A DNA stretch of 64,000 bases from Allobosea sp. UNC402CLCol (GTDB lineage: Bacteria; Pseudomonadota; Alphaproteobacteria; Rhizobiales; Beijerinckiaceae). Below are positions 9,173-17,369 of this stretch, piece after piece. The stretch is from contig NZ_JQJJ01000008.1 in NCBI RefSeq assembly GCF_000745475.1, forward strand, positions 744,001 through 808,000. The letters are read 5' to 3'. The translations under genes were made by a program, and so were the position numbers. Under the pieces are notes generated by a model, which worked only from the letters and a program-made list of their open reading frames with translations, made no database searches and was not told where the DNA came from. Numbering within the stretch: position 1 is the first letter of the stretch; every line of letters starts with the position of its first letter.

Positions 9173-9187
9173 TGAACGAATTGTTAA
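9173..9187 (-). promoter_or_regulatory. Possible CtrA box upstream of flhA
   Basis: On the minus strand this reads TTAA-N7-TTCA, one mismatch from the CtrA consensus TTAA-N7-TTAA. It lies about 95 bases before the flhA ATG. Two other sites of the same kind precede fliF and sciP. Prediction by eye only. Confidence 0.35.
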
Positions 9188-9324
9188 GACGCGAAAGAAT
9201 GTCGGGCCGGAACCTTCCGATGAACGGATGGTTATCGAAAGGCCGCGTTGTGGCCGCATTCGCCGTTCCAACTTGCCGGCGGGCGGCAAGACCCTGCCAA
9301 ATCCCAACGATATCGGAGGAAATC

Positions 9325-9630
9325 TTGAACAGACGATCCTTTCTGACGAGCCTTTTCGGTGGTCTCGCGGTTGCCGGCATCGGCGGTGCCGCCCTGGCGA
9401 AGAACCTGGTCGAAACGGCCCCGTCGCCTGTCGAACCTGCCGCCGGCGCCATAGACCCCGCTCTCAAGGCCGGCCTCGACGAGACCGACGCGGCCTTCAC
9501 CCAGTATTATCACGGGCGGCCGCGCCATCACCGCCGCCCCCCTCCGCCCATGCATCACCGGCGGCATCCGCCAATGCATCGCCGCCCGCGCCGCGTGGTC
9601 CGCAACGGCCGCGTCTACTACGTCCGCTGA
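9325..9630 (+). CDS. Tat-type small His/Arg/Pro-rich protein, paralog 1
   Basis: 101 aa. The start is TTG 9325, decided by GGAGGA at 9315-9320. The N-terminus NRRSFLTSLFGG is a twin-arginine-type leader. Then comes GLDETDAAFTQYYHGRPRHH and a low-complexity tail of HHRRPPPPMHHRR type ending VVRNGRVYYVR. Its layout and core match the protein at 11289-11600, so the two are paralogs on either side of an MFS gene. Function is unknown; similar Rhizobiales proteins get names such as protamine-like, which only reflects composition. The His-rich tail might bind metal or polyanions (inference). Confidence 0.75.
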   Translation: MNRRSFLTSLFGGLAVAGIGGAALAKNLVETAPSPVEPAAGAIDPALKAGLDETDAAFTQYYHGRPRHHRRPPPPMHHRRHPPMHRRPRRVVRNGRVYYVR

Positions 9631-9637
9631 CAGCCGA

Positions 9638-9670
9638 GGGGCGGCGCCGATCGGTGCCGCCCCTTCCCTT
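9638..9670 (+). terminator. Possible terminator after the first Tat-type gene
   Basis: 11-bp stem GGGGCGGCGCC / GGTGCCGCCCC (one G-T pair) with a GATC loop, followed by TTCCCTT. The T tract is imperfect. It lies between the small gene and the ribosome-binding site of the MFS gene, so it may only partly uncouple them. Confidence 0.45.
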
Positions 9671-9706
9671 CGAGGCACACCGCCAGAACGATTGGAGGAC
9701 GCCGGC

Positions 9707-11149
9707 ATGACAGCGCCGGACAGAAGCCGGGAAGGCGTCATCGAAACCGACGTGCCGGCGCGGCTGGACCGCCTGCCCTGGTCGCGGTTCCACACCCTCG
9801 TCGTGGTCGCGCTCGGCATCACCTGGATTCTCGACGGGCTCGAGGTCACTCTCGCCGGCGCGGTGTCGGGAGCGCTGAAGGAAAGCCCGGTCCTCAAATT
9901 CACCAATACCGAGATCGGCATGGCGGGCGCCGCCTATATCGCCGGCGCCGTGCTGGGCGCCGTCTTCTTCGGCTGGCTCACCGATCGGCTGGGCCGCAAG
10001 AAGCTCTTCACCATCACCGTCCTGGTCTATCTCACGGCCACGGCCGCCACCGCGTTCTCCTGGAACCTGTGGAGCTTCCTCGCCTTCCGCTTCCTCACGG
10101 GGATGGGCATCGGCGGCGAATACACGGCGATCAATTCGACGATTCAGGAACTGATCCCCGCCCGCGTCCGTGGCTGGACCGATCTCGTCATCAACGGCTC
10201 CTTCTGGGTCGGCGCCGCGCTGGGCGCACTCGGCGCCATCGTGCTGCTCGACCCCGCCCATATCGAGCCCGAGCATGGCTGGCGGCTCGCCTTCTTCATC
10301 GGTGCCGTGCTCGGCCTCGTCATCCTGATCCTCAGGCAATGGATTCCCGAAAGCCCGCGCTGGCTGATCAGCCACGGCCACCATGAGCGCGCCGCCGCGA
10401 TCGTGGCCGATATCGAGCGCCGCTCCGGCTTCATCCCGCCCGCCGGAGAAGTCCTGCCGCCGACCCGGCTGCGCCCGCGCGCCGCGACGCCGCTGCGCGA
10501 GGTCTTCCGCGCACTCTTCGTCCTGCATCGCGACAGGGCGCTGGTCGGCCTCGCGCTGATGGTCTCGCAGGCCTTCTTCTACAACGCGATCTTCTTCACC
10601 TACGCGCTGATCCTAACCGATTTCTATCATGTGTCGTCGCAGGCGGTCGGCTGGTTCATCCTGCCCTTCGCGGCCGGCAATTTCCTCGGTCCCCTGCTGA
10701 TCGGACGCTTCTTCGACACCCGGGGCCGGCGCTTCATGATCGCCGCGACCTATGCGCTCTCAGGCCTGCTCCTGACCGGCACCGGCTATCTGTTCTGGCG
10801 CGACTGGCTCACAGCCTCTCATCTCACCCTGTGCTGGAGCGTCGTCTTCTTCTTCGCCTCGGCAGCGGCGAGCTCGGCCTATCTCACGGTGTCCGAGACC
10901 TTCCCGGTCGAGATGCGGGCGCTCGCCATCGCCGTGTTCTACGCGATCGGCACCGGCGCGGGCGGCATCGCCGGCCCCTGGCTCTTCGGCATCCTGATCG
11001 ACACCGGCTCGCGCGGCAGCGTCTTCGGCGGCTATCTGCTCGGCGCGGCGCTGATGCTCGCCGCGGCCGTCATCGCGGCGCGCTTCGCGGTGCGGGCCGA
11101 GCGCCAACCGCTCGAAAGCGTCGCGCGGCCTCTTAACGCAGTGGATTGA
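9707..11149 (+). CDS. MFS transporter (sugar/aromatic-acid symporter type)
   Basis: 480 aa, 12 predicted helices. It has the loop signature GWLTDRLGRKKLF, the FRFLTGMGIGGEYTAINSTIQELIP motif of the NiaP/AAHS-like group, and PESPRWLISHGHHERAAAI, the sugar-porter-family PESPRWL box. ATG 9707 follows GGAGGA at 9694-9699 with good spacing; a TTG at 9692 is a worse start. Likely substrates are an aromatic or other organic acid, not determinable here. Paralogous Tat-type genes flank it on the same strand, which suggests the three act as a unit. Confidence 0.85.
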   Translation: MTAPDRSREGVIETDVPARLDRLPWSRFHTLVVVALGITWILDGLEVTLAGAVSGALKESPVLKFTNTEIGMAGAAYIAGAVLGAVFFGWLTDRLGRKKLFTITVLVYLTATAATAFSWNLWSFLAFRFLTGMGIGGEYTAINSTIQELIPARVRGWTDLVINGSFWVGAALGALGAIVLLDPAHIEPEHGWRLAFFIGAVLGLVILILRQWIPESPRWLISHGHHERAAAIVADIERRSGFIPPAGEVLPPTRLRPRAATPLREVFRALFVLHRDRALVGLALMVSQAFFYNAIFFTYALILTDFYHVSSQAVGWFILPFAAGNFLGPLLIGRFFDTRGRRFMIAATYALSGLLLTGTGYLFWRDWLTASHLTLCWSVVFFFASAAASSAYLTVSETFPVEMRALAIAVFYAIGTGAGGIAGPWLFGILIDTGSRGSVFGGYLLGAALMLAAAVIAARFAVRAERQPLESVARPLNAVD

Positions 11150-11288
11150 GGTTCCGCGCAGGCAATAACCATGCGGGCCGAAAAGACGTCAGAGGGAACA
11201 AATCATCATTTAAATGCATTACTCCCCACCTGCATTCCGCCCTTATGAATGCAGGGGGAGATGTGGTGAAGACAGTCTGGAGGCCGTC

Positions 11289-11600
11289 GTGGACAGACGC
11301 TCATTCCTGATGACATTGGTCGGGGGCTTTGCCGCCGCCGGCCTTGGCGGGATCGCCGCCGCCGAAGCCGCGCAGCCGGCTCGGATATTGCCGCCGGAAG
11401 GCGCGCCGCTCAAGGACGCCGAAGCCGTCCCGGTGGAGACGAAGGAGGCGCTGGACAAGACCGACGCCGAATTCAGCCAGTACTACTACTACCGCCGGCC
11501 GCGCTATCGCTACTACCGGCGGCCCTATTATCGGCCGCGCTACTACTACCGGCCCCGCTATTATGCCCGCCCGCGCTACTATTATCGTCGGCGCTGGTAG
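11289..11600 (+). CDS. Tat-type small Tyr/Arg-rich protein, paralog 2
   Basis: 103 aa starting at GTG 11289, supported by GGAGG at 11279-11283. It opens DRRSFLMTLVGG (twin-arginine-type leader), has a short spacer with PEGAPLKDAEAVPVE, then ALDKTDAEFSQYYYYRR and a tail of repeated PRYYYR-like units ending RRRW. The core LD-TDA-F-QYY is shared with the protein at 9325-9630, but tyrosine replaces histidine in the tail. The stop is 16 bases from the convergent flbD stop. Function unknown; the repeated aromatic-cationic tail is typical of surface or envelope-binding peptides (inference). Confidence 0.75.
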   Translation: MDRRSFLMTLVGGFAAAGLGGIAAAEAAQPARILPPEGAPLKDAEAVPVETKEALDKTDAEFSQYYYYRRPRYRYYRRPYYRPRYYYRPRYYARPRYYYRRRW

Positions 11601-11615
11601 GAACCGCTCTCCGGG

Positions 11616-12986
11616 TCAGGCCGCGCTGATGCGGGTCTGACCCGGCTCCGCCACAGGGATGCCGGAGGCGGTGTATTCGCCGAGCTTGTTGCGCAGCGTG
11701 CGGATCGAGATCCCGAGGATCTTGGCTGCATGCGTCCGGTTGCCCAGGCAATGGTCGAGCGTGTCGAGGATGAGCTCCCGCTCGACATCGGCGACGGTGT
11801 GGCCGACCAGGGAACGCGTCATCGCCTCCGCCGTCTGCGCGGCCCGGCCCGCGGCATCCCGCGAAACCGTGGCGGCAGGCCCGAGCGCCTCGCCTTCGGG
11901 CGTTAGGACAGCCGAAGCCGTGATCTCCGGCCCGCTCGCCAGCAGCACCGCGCGATGCATGGTGTTTTCCAGCTCGCGAACATTGCCCCGCCAGGCATTG
12001 GCCAGCAGCAGCTTGCGCGCGTCAGTCGCGATCGGCCGGGCCGGCAAGCCGTTCACCTCGGCGTATTTCTTTCCGAAATGCTCGGCGAGCGCCAGGATGT
12101 CGCCCGGCCGCTCGCGCAGCGCCGGCAGGCGCAGATGCACGACATTGAGCCGGTAGAACAGGTCCTCGCGGAAAGAGCCTTCGCGCACCGCATCCCCCAG
12201 ATTGCGGTTCGAGGTCGCGATGATGCGGATATCGACCTTGACCGGCTGGGCGCCGCCGACGCGGTCGATCATCCGCTCCTGCAGGGCGCGCAGCAGCTTC
12301 GCCTGCAGACGGACATCCATCTCCGAGATCTCGTCGAGCAAGAGCGTGCCGCCATTGGCCTCCTCGAACTTGCCGACGCGGCGGGCGATGGCACCGGTGA
12401 AGGCGCCCTTCTCATGGCCGAACAGTTCGGATTCGAGCAGATTGTCGGGAATCGCCGCGCAGTTCACCGCGACGAAGGGCCTGTCCTTGCGGGCCGATTT
12501 CTGGTGCAAATGGCGTGCGATCACCTCCTTGCCGGTACCGCTCTCGCCGGTGACGAGCACGGGCGCCTCCGAGCGCGCGATCTGCGAGGCGAGCTGGACG
12601 ACGCGCTCCATCGCCGGGTCGCGCCAGATCAGGCTGGTCTGATCGGCCGCCACGGCCTCCAGCACGGCCGCGATCAGCTCCGGGTCCGGCGGCAGCGGCA
12701 CGTATTCGCGCGCGCCGGCCTGGATAGCGGCGACCGCCGCGCGGGCATCGGTCGAGGTGCCGCAGGCGATGATGGGCGTACGGATGCGCTCCGCTTCCAG
12801 CGCCGCCACATAGGCCGCGATCGGCTGCACCACGTCGATCATCAGCAGATCGGCGCCCTTGGCGCGCAGCACCGCGAGCGTCTGGTCGAGCCCTTCGGTA
12901 TGGGTCACAGCCGCACCGTGCGACATCGCGATCTTGGCCGCGGCGATGATCTGTCCCTTGAGACCGCCGGCAATGATGAGGCGCAT
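11616..12986 (-). CDS. flbD: Sigma-54-dependent flagellar regulator FlbD
   Basis: 456 aa. An N-terminal receiver-like domain (about 1-115) is followed by an AAA+ domain with Walker A GESGTGKE, the sigma-54-contacting loop GAFTGA, and Walker [11 protein letters not shown], then a Fis-type helix-turn-helix ([18 protein letters not shown]) near 420-440. In Caulobacter FlbD activates class III/IV flagellar genes and represses fliF under control of FliX. It is last in the fliF-fliG-fliH-fliN-flbD unit here. A good -24/-12 promoter upstream of fliK is a likely target. Confidence 0.93.
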   Translation of the reverse strand: MRLIIAGGLKGQIIAAAKIAMSHGAAVTHTEGLDQTLAVLRAKGADLLMIDVVQPIAAYVAALEAERIRTPIIACGTSTDARAAVAAIQAGAREYVPLPPDPELIAAVLEAVAADQTSLIWRDPAMERVVQLASQIARSEAPVLVTGESGTGKEVIARHLHQKSARKDRPFVAVNCAAIPDNLLESELFGHEKGAFTGAIARRVGKFEEANGGTLLLDEISEMDVRLQAKLLRALQERMIDRVGGAQPVKVDIRIIATSNRNLGDAVREGSFREDLFYRLNVVHLRLPALRERPGDILALAEHFGKKYAEVNGLPARPIATDARKLLLANAWRGNVRELENTMHRAVLLASGPEITASAVLTPEGEALGPAATVSRDAAGRAAQTAEAMTRSLVGHTVADVERELILDTLDHCLGNRTHAAKILGISIRTLRNKLGEYTASGIPVAEPGQTRISAA

Positions 12987-13030
12987 GGCTCAGGTCCTTT
13001 TGCTTGCTGTTCGTGAAGGCGGCCGCACGT

Positions 13031-13381
13031 TCACCGGTCCGCCTTGATGATTTCGGTCATGGTCACGCCGAGCCGCTCCTCCACGACGACGACCTCGCCG
13101 CGCGCCACCAGGCGCTCGTTGACGAAGATGTCGATCGCCTCGCCGACCCGCCGGTCGAGCTCCAGCACGGTGCCGGGCACGATCTGGAGGAGATCGCCGA
13201 CCGCCACCTTCGAGGAGCCGAGCACGGCCGAAACCGTGACCGGCACGTCGAAGACCTGTTCCAGATCCTCCGCCGTCTTGACCGGCACCGGGCCCGAACG
13301 CGCAACCGAGGTATCGTTCTGATCGAACGACAGATCAGCCTGGTTGAGGGGCGGCAGATTGAGATCGTTCTGCTGGCTCAT
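13031..13381 (-). CDS. fliN: Flagellar motor switch protein FliN
   Basis: 116 aa; the last about 75 residues form a SpoA domain: VFDVPVTVSAVLGSSKVAVGDLL, then GTVLELDRRVGEAIDIFVNERLVARGEVVVVEERLGVTMTEII, which is diagnostic of FliN. The N-terminal 40 residues are an acidic linker. FliN forms the base of the C-ring and binds FliH, encoded just upstream. It is 44 bases from the flbD start. Confidence 0.95.
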   Translation of the reverse strand: MSQQNDLNLPPLNQADLSFDQNDTSVARSGPVPVKTAEDLEQVFDVPVTVSAVLGSSKVAVGDLLQIVPGTVLELDRRVGEAIDIFVNERLVARGEVVVVEERLGVTMTEIIKADR

Positions 13382-13392
13382 GGCTCAAACCT

Positions 13393-13992
13393 TCACTGCC
13401 CGGGACGGCTGCCACCGGGGAAAACACTGGCGACCGCCTGCTCGATCAGCGCCGAGAGCTGTTCGCCATCCATCACGAAGCCGCCTTCGGCCCATTCGAT
13501 CCGCCCGTCGCCGGGGCGGATATCGGCTTCGCCCAGCACGATCAGGCGCCCGGCGAAGCCGTGCTCCCGCGTCATCCGCTTGACGAGCTCCTCCGCCGTC
13601 TCGACCGACGCCTCGGGGACGCGCAGGACGAGATGCGGCGCCTGCCGCGCATGGACGATGCATTCGCGCACGGCCTGCTCCAGCGCCGCCATCGGCTTCT
13701 CGGCCAGGGCCGCGCCGGCGAGCGCCTTCGCCGCAGCGAGAGCGACCTGCGCCGCCTGCTCCTCGATGGTGGCCATGCGCGCCGCCTCCAGCGCGAAGAG
13801 CCGCTCTGCCGAGCGCACGAGCTGCCCCGCAAATCCGCTGAGCTGGCCCTCGGCCTCGTTGCGGCCCTGCTCCAGGCCGGCGTGGAACCCCTCGGCCCGG
13901 GCCGCGCCGAGATCGGCCTCGCTGGCGGCCTTGCGGCTGCCCTCGCGGAAGTCGGTCCCGAACATGAATTTCGTCGCGGTCGCCTTTGCCAT
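13393..13992 (-). CDS. fliH: Flagellar assembly protein FliH
   Basis: 199 aa from ATG 13992, one base after the fliG stop. A basic N-terminus (AKATATKFMFGTDFREG) is followed by a long Ala/Glu-rich helical region with Gly spacing (EGFHAGLEQGRNEAEGQLSGF) and a C-terminal globular part with RPGDGRIEWAEGGFVMD, the usual FliH end. FliH inhibits and tethers the FliI ATPase to the C-ring through FliN. Position between fliG and fliN supports the call. An upstream in-frame start would overlap fliG. Confidence 0.88.
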   Translation of the reverse strand: MAKATATKFMFGTDFREGSRKAASEADLGAARAEGFHAGLEQGRNEAEGQLSGFAGQLVRSAERLFALEAARMATIEEQAAQVALAAAKALAGAALAEKPMAALEQAVRECIVHARQAPHLVLRVPEASVETAEELVKRMTREHGFAGRLIVLGEADIRPGDGRIEWAEGGFVMDGEQLSALIEQAVASVFPGGSRPGQ

Positions 13993-13993
13993 C

Positions 13994-15073
13994 TCAGTAC
14001 ACCAACTCGTCTTCGGCATTACCCTTCGACAGCACGATCTCGCCCTTGTCGGCGAGGTCCTTGGTCAACGTCACCAGCTTGGTCTGGGCCTCGTCGACCT
14101 CCTTGAGGCGCAAGGGACCCAGCCCTTCCATGTCGTCCTGCATGTTCTTGGCGGCGCGCTGGGACATGGCGCCGAAGAAGAAGTCGCGCATCGGCTGGCT
14201 GGCGCCCTTGAGCGCGCGCGCCAGGACGTCCTTGTCGACCTGCCGCATCAGCGTCTGCAACCCGGCGGGATCGAGCTTGGACAGATCCTCGAAGGTGAAC
14301 ATCAGGGCGCGGATGCGCTCGGCCGCTTCCTGGTTGGAGGCGTCGAGCGCGGACAGGAAGCGGATTTCCGTCTGCCGGTCGAAGCCGTTGAAGATCTCGG
14401 CCATCATCTCGTGCGGGTCGCGCCGGCGCGTCTGGGTCAAGGTCGAGACGAATTCGGTGCGCAGCGTGTTCTCGATATGGTCGAGCGCTTCCTTCTGCAC
14501 GGATTCAAGCCGCAGCATCCGGCCGACCACCTCGATCGAGAGATCGCCGGGCAGGTTGCGCAGCACATTGGCGGCATGCTCCGGCCGGATCTTGGACAGG
14601 ATCACCGCGATGGTCTGCGGGTATTCGTTCTTGAGGAAGTTCGCGAGCACCACGGCATCGATATTGCCGAGCTTCTGCCACATGTTGCGGCCGGCCGGCC
14701 CGCGGATCTCCTCCATGATCAGGGCGACCTGATCGCTCGGCAGGATCTTCTCGAGCAGCGAGATGGTGCGGTCGAAGGAGCCGGTGACGGCGCCGGCGCT
14801 GGAGAGCTTGCCGACGAAGTCCAGCATCAGCCGCTCGACCTCGTCGGCATCGACGGTGCCGAGCTCGGCCATGGCGCGGGTGATGATGCGGATCTCGTCG
14901 TCGTCGAATTCCTGCCAGATCGTCTTGCCGTGCTCCTCGCCGAGAACGAGCAGGATCACGGCGGCGCGCTGCGGCCCGGTCATCTGGGCGATCGTCATCA
15001 TGCCGAAGCCGCCGCCCTCGATGGCGTCGGGAAGGCCGGTGCTGCGCGTCGCGAGGGAGCGTGTGTCTGCCAT
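13994..15073 (-). CDS. fliG: Flagellar motor switch protein FliG
   Basis: 359 aa. It shows the three-domain FliG pattern: N-terminal MTGPQRAAVILLVLGEEHGKTIWQ, middle domain with the EHAANVLRNLPGDL segment, and a C-terminal domain with RIRALMFTFEDLSKLDPAGLQTLMRQVDKDVLARALKGA, which carries the torque-generating charged helix. It links the MS ring (FliF) to FliM/FliN and contacts the stator. It lies 14 bases after fliF in the same operon. Confidence 0.96.
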   Translation of the reverse strand: MADTRSLATRSTGLPDAIEGGGFGMMTIAQMTGPQRAAVILLVLGEEHGKTIWQEFDDDEIRIITRAMAELGTVDADEVERLMLDFVGKLSSAGAVTGSFDRTISLLEKILPSDQVALIMEEIRGPAGRNMWQKLGNIDAVVLANFLKNEYPQTIAVILSKIRPEHAANVLRNLPGDLSIEVVGRMLRLESVQKEALDHIENTLRTEFVSTLTQTRRRDPHEMMAEIFNGFDRQTEIRFLSALDASNQEAAERIRALMFTFEDLSKLDPAGLQTLMRQVDKDVLARALKGASQPMRDFFFGAMSQRAAKNMQDDMEGLGPLRLKEVDEAQTKLVTLTKDLADKGEIVLSKGNAEDELVY

Positions 15074-15087
15074 GGTTCAGCGGCCCG

Positions 15088-16785
15088 TCATGCCGGTGCT
15101 CGCTCATGGATCCAGCTCCGCAGCACCGCGACAGAATCGGCCGGGTTCTGGGAGACGAGCGCGCCGATCTTCTCGACCGACTGCGCCTTGAGCTGGCCCT
15201 TGACCTGGGCGATGGCGAGCATGCGCTCCGAGGGCATCTCGACCTCGGACGAAACGAGCTCGCCATTCGGACCGACCGTGGCCACGGCACGGCCGGGCAC
15301 CGCCGGATCACCGGTGGGCTCGCCATCCGGCCCGACCAGCGTCCCGTTGCGCATGAAGCTCGGGATCGGCCGCACGCCGACGCTGTTGTCGGACGCAAGC
15401 ACCTGCTTCAGCAGGGGACGCACGACGGTCATCAGAACGATCAGCGTGAGCAGCGAGATGACGCCGAGCTCGGCGAAGCGGACGAGGTCCTCGCGGCTAA
15501 ACGACAGGAGCTGCTGCATCAGCGTCGGCTCGGTCAGGTCGCCCGGAGCCTGCGGCGCCTCGGCGAAGCGCAGATTGACGACCTCGACCTTGTCGCCGCG
15601 ATTCTGGTCGAAGCCGACGGCGGTGCGCACCAGCTCGCTGATCCGGTCGAGCTCCTCGTTGCCGCGCGGCTGATAGGCCATCTCGCCGTTCTGGCCGCGG
15701 TTGTAGTTGCCGTCGACGAGCACGGCGACGGAGAGCTTCTTGATGCGCCCGCCCTCCTGCAGCTCCGTGCGGGTCGTCTTCGAGATCTCGTAATTCACCA
15801 CCTCCTCGTTCTTCGAGGAGGAATCGCGCTGGTTCTGCTGCGCGCCGTTCGTCTGCTGCGCGCCGGGGAGTTCGTTGCCGACGGTGACGGTGCCGTTGCC
15901 GCCCTCAGCCGTCGCCGAAGCCTCGGTGCGGTTCTGGCTGGAGCGGACGACGCGGCTTTCCGGATCGAAGCTCTCGGAACGGCTCTCGACCCGGTTCGCA
16001 TCGAGCGTGGCCGAGACCTGCACCCGCGCCCGGCCGGAGCCGACCACGCCAGCGACGATATCCTCGACCTGCGACTTGATGCGCTTCTCGATCGCGGTCT
16101 GGCGCTCGTCGAGGCCGAGCCCCAGAATGCTCTGCTCGTCCCGAGCGCCGTCGGCCAGCAGCCGGCCGCGCTCATCGACGATCGAGACGCGCTCCGGCTT
16201 CAGCCCGTCCACGGCGGAGGCGACGAGATGGCGGACCGCCCGGACCTGGGCGGCATCGAGATCGCCGGCGAGCTTGAGCGCGATCGAGGCGCGCGGCGGC
16301 TCGCGGTCACGCTCGAACAGGCGCCGCTCGGGAATGACGAGATGCACGCGCGCCGCCTGCACCCGGCTGATCGAGCGGATGGTGCGCGACAGCTCGCCCT
16401 CCAGCGCGCGCAGATGGTTGATGTTCTGCACGAAGCTGGTGGAGGAGAAGGCGTCGCCCTTGTCGAAGATCTCGTAGCCGACGCCGCCGCCGGCCGGGAT
16501 GCCCTTGCCGGCGAGGTCGAGCCGCAGGCGCGGCACGTCGTCCTTGGGCACCAGCACCGTCTGCCCGTCGCCGCGCAATTCGTATTTGATCCCGCGCGCG
16601 TCGAGATCCTTGAGGATCGCGCTCGTGTCCTGGCTGGAGAGATCGGAGAACAGCACGCTCATCGCCGGCTGCGACATCTTGAGCATGACGAAGCCGAAGA
16701 AGCCGACGAGCACGAGCGTGACGGCCAGCATCGCCGCCAGACGCGCCGCACCGAATTTCGCAAACTGCTCGATAAGCCCGCTCAC
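15088..16785 (-). CDS. fliF: Flagellar MS-ring protein FliF
   Basis: 565 aa, in the family range. Transmembrane helices lie near residues 14-34 (LAAMLAVTLVLVGFFGFVML) and 425-447 (FAELGVISLLTLIVLMTVV). Between them are the periplasmic ring-building motifs, including GGGVGYEIFDKGDAFSSTSF, LSRTIRSISRVQAARVHLVIPERRLF and GRARVQVSATLD. The cytosolic tail ends in the FliG-binding helix. It is first in the operon fliF-G-H-N-flbD, with a CtrA-like site upstream. Confidence 0.96.
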   Translation of the reverse strand: MSGLIEQFAKFGAARLAAMLAVTLVLVGFFGFVMLKMSQPAMSVLFSDLSSQDTSAILKDLDARGIKYELRGDGQTVLVPKDDVPRLRLDLAGKGIPAGGGVGYEIFDKGDAFSSTSFVQNINHLRALEGELSRTIRSISRVQAARVHLVIPERRLFERDREPPRASIALKLAGDLDAAQVRAVRHLVASAVDGLKPERVSIVDERGRLLADGARDEQSILGLGLDERQTAIEKRIKSQVEDIVAGVVGSGRARVQVSATLDANRVESRSESFDPESRVVRSSQNRTEASATAEGGNGTVTVGNELPGAQQTNGAQQNQRDSSSKNEEVVNYEISKTTRTELQEGGRIKKLSVAVLVDGNYNRGQNGEMAYQPRGNEELDRISELVRTAVGFDQNRGDKVEVVNLRFAEAPQAPGDLTEPTLMQQLLSFSREDLVRFAELGVISLLTLIVLMTVVRPLLKQVLASDNSVGVRPIPSFMRNGTLVGPDGEPTGDPAVPGRAVATVGPNGELVSSEVEMPSERMLAIAQVKGQLKAQSVEKIGALVSQNPADSVAVLRSWIHERAPA

Positions 16786-16862
16786 GCCGCCATCCGTTCC
16801 ACAAAGCCGCGGGGGCTGCGCGAGTTGCGCCGCCCACTAGGCAAGTTTTTCCCAGCGCATGG

Positions 16863-16877
16863 TTAGCGGGCGGTTAA
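16863..16877 (-). promoter_or_regulatory. Putative CtrA box upstream of the fliF operon
   Basis: On the minus strand this reads TTAA-CCGCCCG-CTAA, one mismatch from the TTAA-N7-TTAA consensus. It is 78-92 bases before the fliF ATG, a sensible place for promoter control. In Caulobacter the fliF promoter is CtrA-dependent. Confidence 0.5.
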
Positions 16878-16928
16878 TTTTTGCCTCCATCCCATTAATC
16901 ATTTGACGAGCCGGGGCCGGCGCAGACG

Positions 16929-16957
16929 AAAAAGGCGCCGGTCCGGAGACCGACGCC
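16929..16957 (-). terminator. Rho-independent terminator after sciP
   Basis: On the minus strand, stem GGCGTCGGTC / GACCGGCGCC (one mismatch) with a TCCG loop, followed by five T residues. It begins about 30 bases after the sciP stop and separates sciP from the fliF promoter region. Confidence 0.75.
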
Positions 16958-16985
16958 CTGAAAAACGGGGGAGGATGCCGCCGGC

Positions 16986-17261
16986 TTACTGGCGGTAGTG
17001 CTGGATGCGGGTCGTGCGCAGACCGGCGAGCCCATGCTGGTCGATCGACATCTGCCAGCTCAGGAACTCGTCGACCGTCAGAGTGTAACGCTGGCAGGCT
17101 TCCTCGAGGCTGAGCAGGCCGCCGCGAACCGCCGCGACCACCTCCGCCTTGCGCCGGATGACCCAGCGCCTTGTATTCATCGGCGGGAGATCCGCGATCG
17201 TCAGCGGACTTCCGTCCGGTCCGATCACGTATTTAACCCGCGGTCGCAATGGCTCGGTCAT
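16986..17261 (-). CDS. sciP: DUF1153 protein, CtrA inhibitor SciP
   Basis: 91 aa from ATG 17261. Near-diagnostic for SciP: RPRVKYVIGPDGSPLTIADL, then RWVIRRKAEVVAAVRGGLLS, LEEACQRYTLTVDEFLSWQ and a C-terminal GLAGLRTTRIQHYR. In Caulobacter SciP is a small helix-turn-helix protein that binds CtrA and blocks activation of CtrA targets in G1. A longer start at 17276 adds five residues (CECT) not found in the family. It has its own terminator and an upstream TTAA-N7-CTAA site, fitting regulation by CtrA itself. Confidence 0.93.
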   Translation of the reverse strand: MTEPLRPRVKYVIGPDGSPLTIADLPPMNTRRWVIRRKAEVVAAVRGGLLSLEEACQRYTLTVDEFLSWQMSIDQHGLAGLRTTRIQHYRQ

Positions 17262-17315
17262 GGTACACTCACACAACTCAACAGAGCTACTGAAGGCGAG
17301 CCTAACCTTCCGGTT

Positions 17316-17330
17316 TTAAGATTTACCTAA
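17316..17330. promoter_or_regulatory. Putative CtrA box upstream of sciP
   Basis: Plus strand TTAA-GATTTAC-CTAA, one mismatch from TTAA-N7-TTAA, 55-69 bases upstream of the sciP ATG. The half-site pattern is the same as at the fliF site. CtrA control of sciP is known in Caulobacter. Confidence 0.5.
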
Positions 17331-17369
17331 AACGATCGCGCGGGATGTCCGCGTCTGATTCGCGTCACC

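Noticed and set aside
6886-9324. Very long plus-strand open frame antisense to flhA
   Set aside because: The translation is Arg/His/Asp-rich with no family pattern. The opposite strand is clearly flhA. Only the last 102 codons, after TTG 9325, look real.
11600-11660. Hairpin CCGGGTCAG / CTGACCCGG between the Tat-type gene and flbD
   Set aside because: It lies within the flbD 3' coding end and has no T-run, so I do not call it a terminator, although convergent stop codons make it tempting.
13004-15673. Long plus-strand open frame antisense to fliN, fliH and fliG
   Set aside because: Shadow of GC-rich coding sequence; the minus-strand proteins match known flagellar families from end to end.
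15061-16866. Long plus-strand open frame antisense to fliF
   Set aside because: No motif and low-complexity Arg/Asp composition; fliF explains the region.
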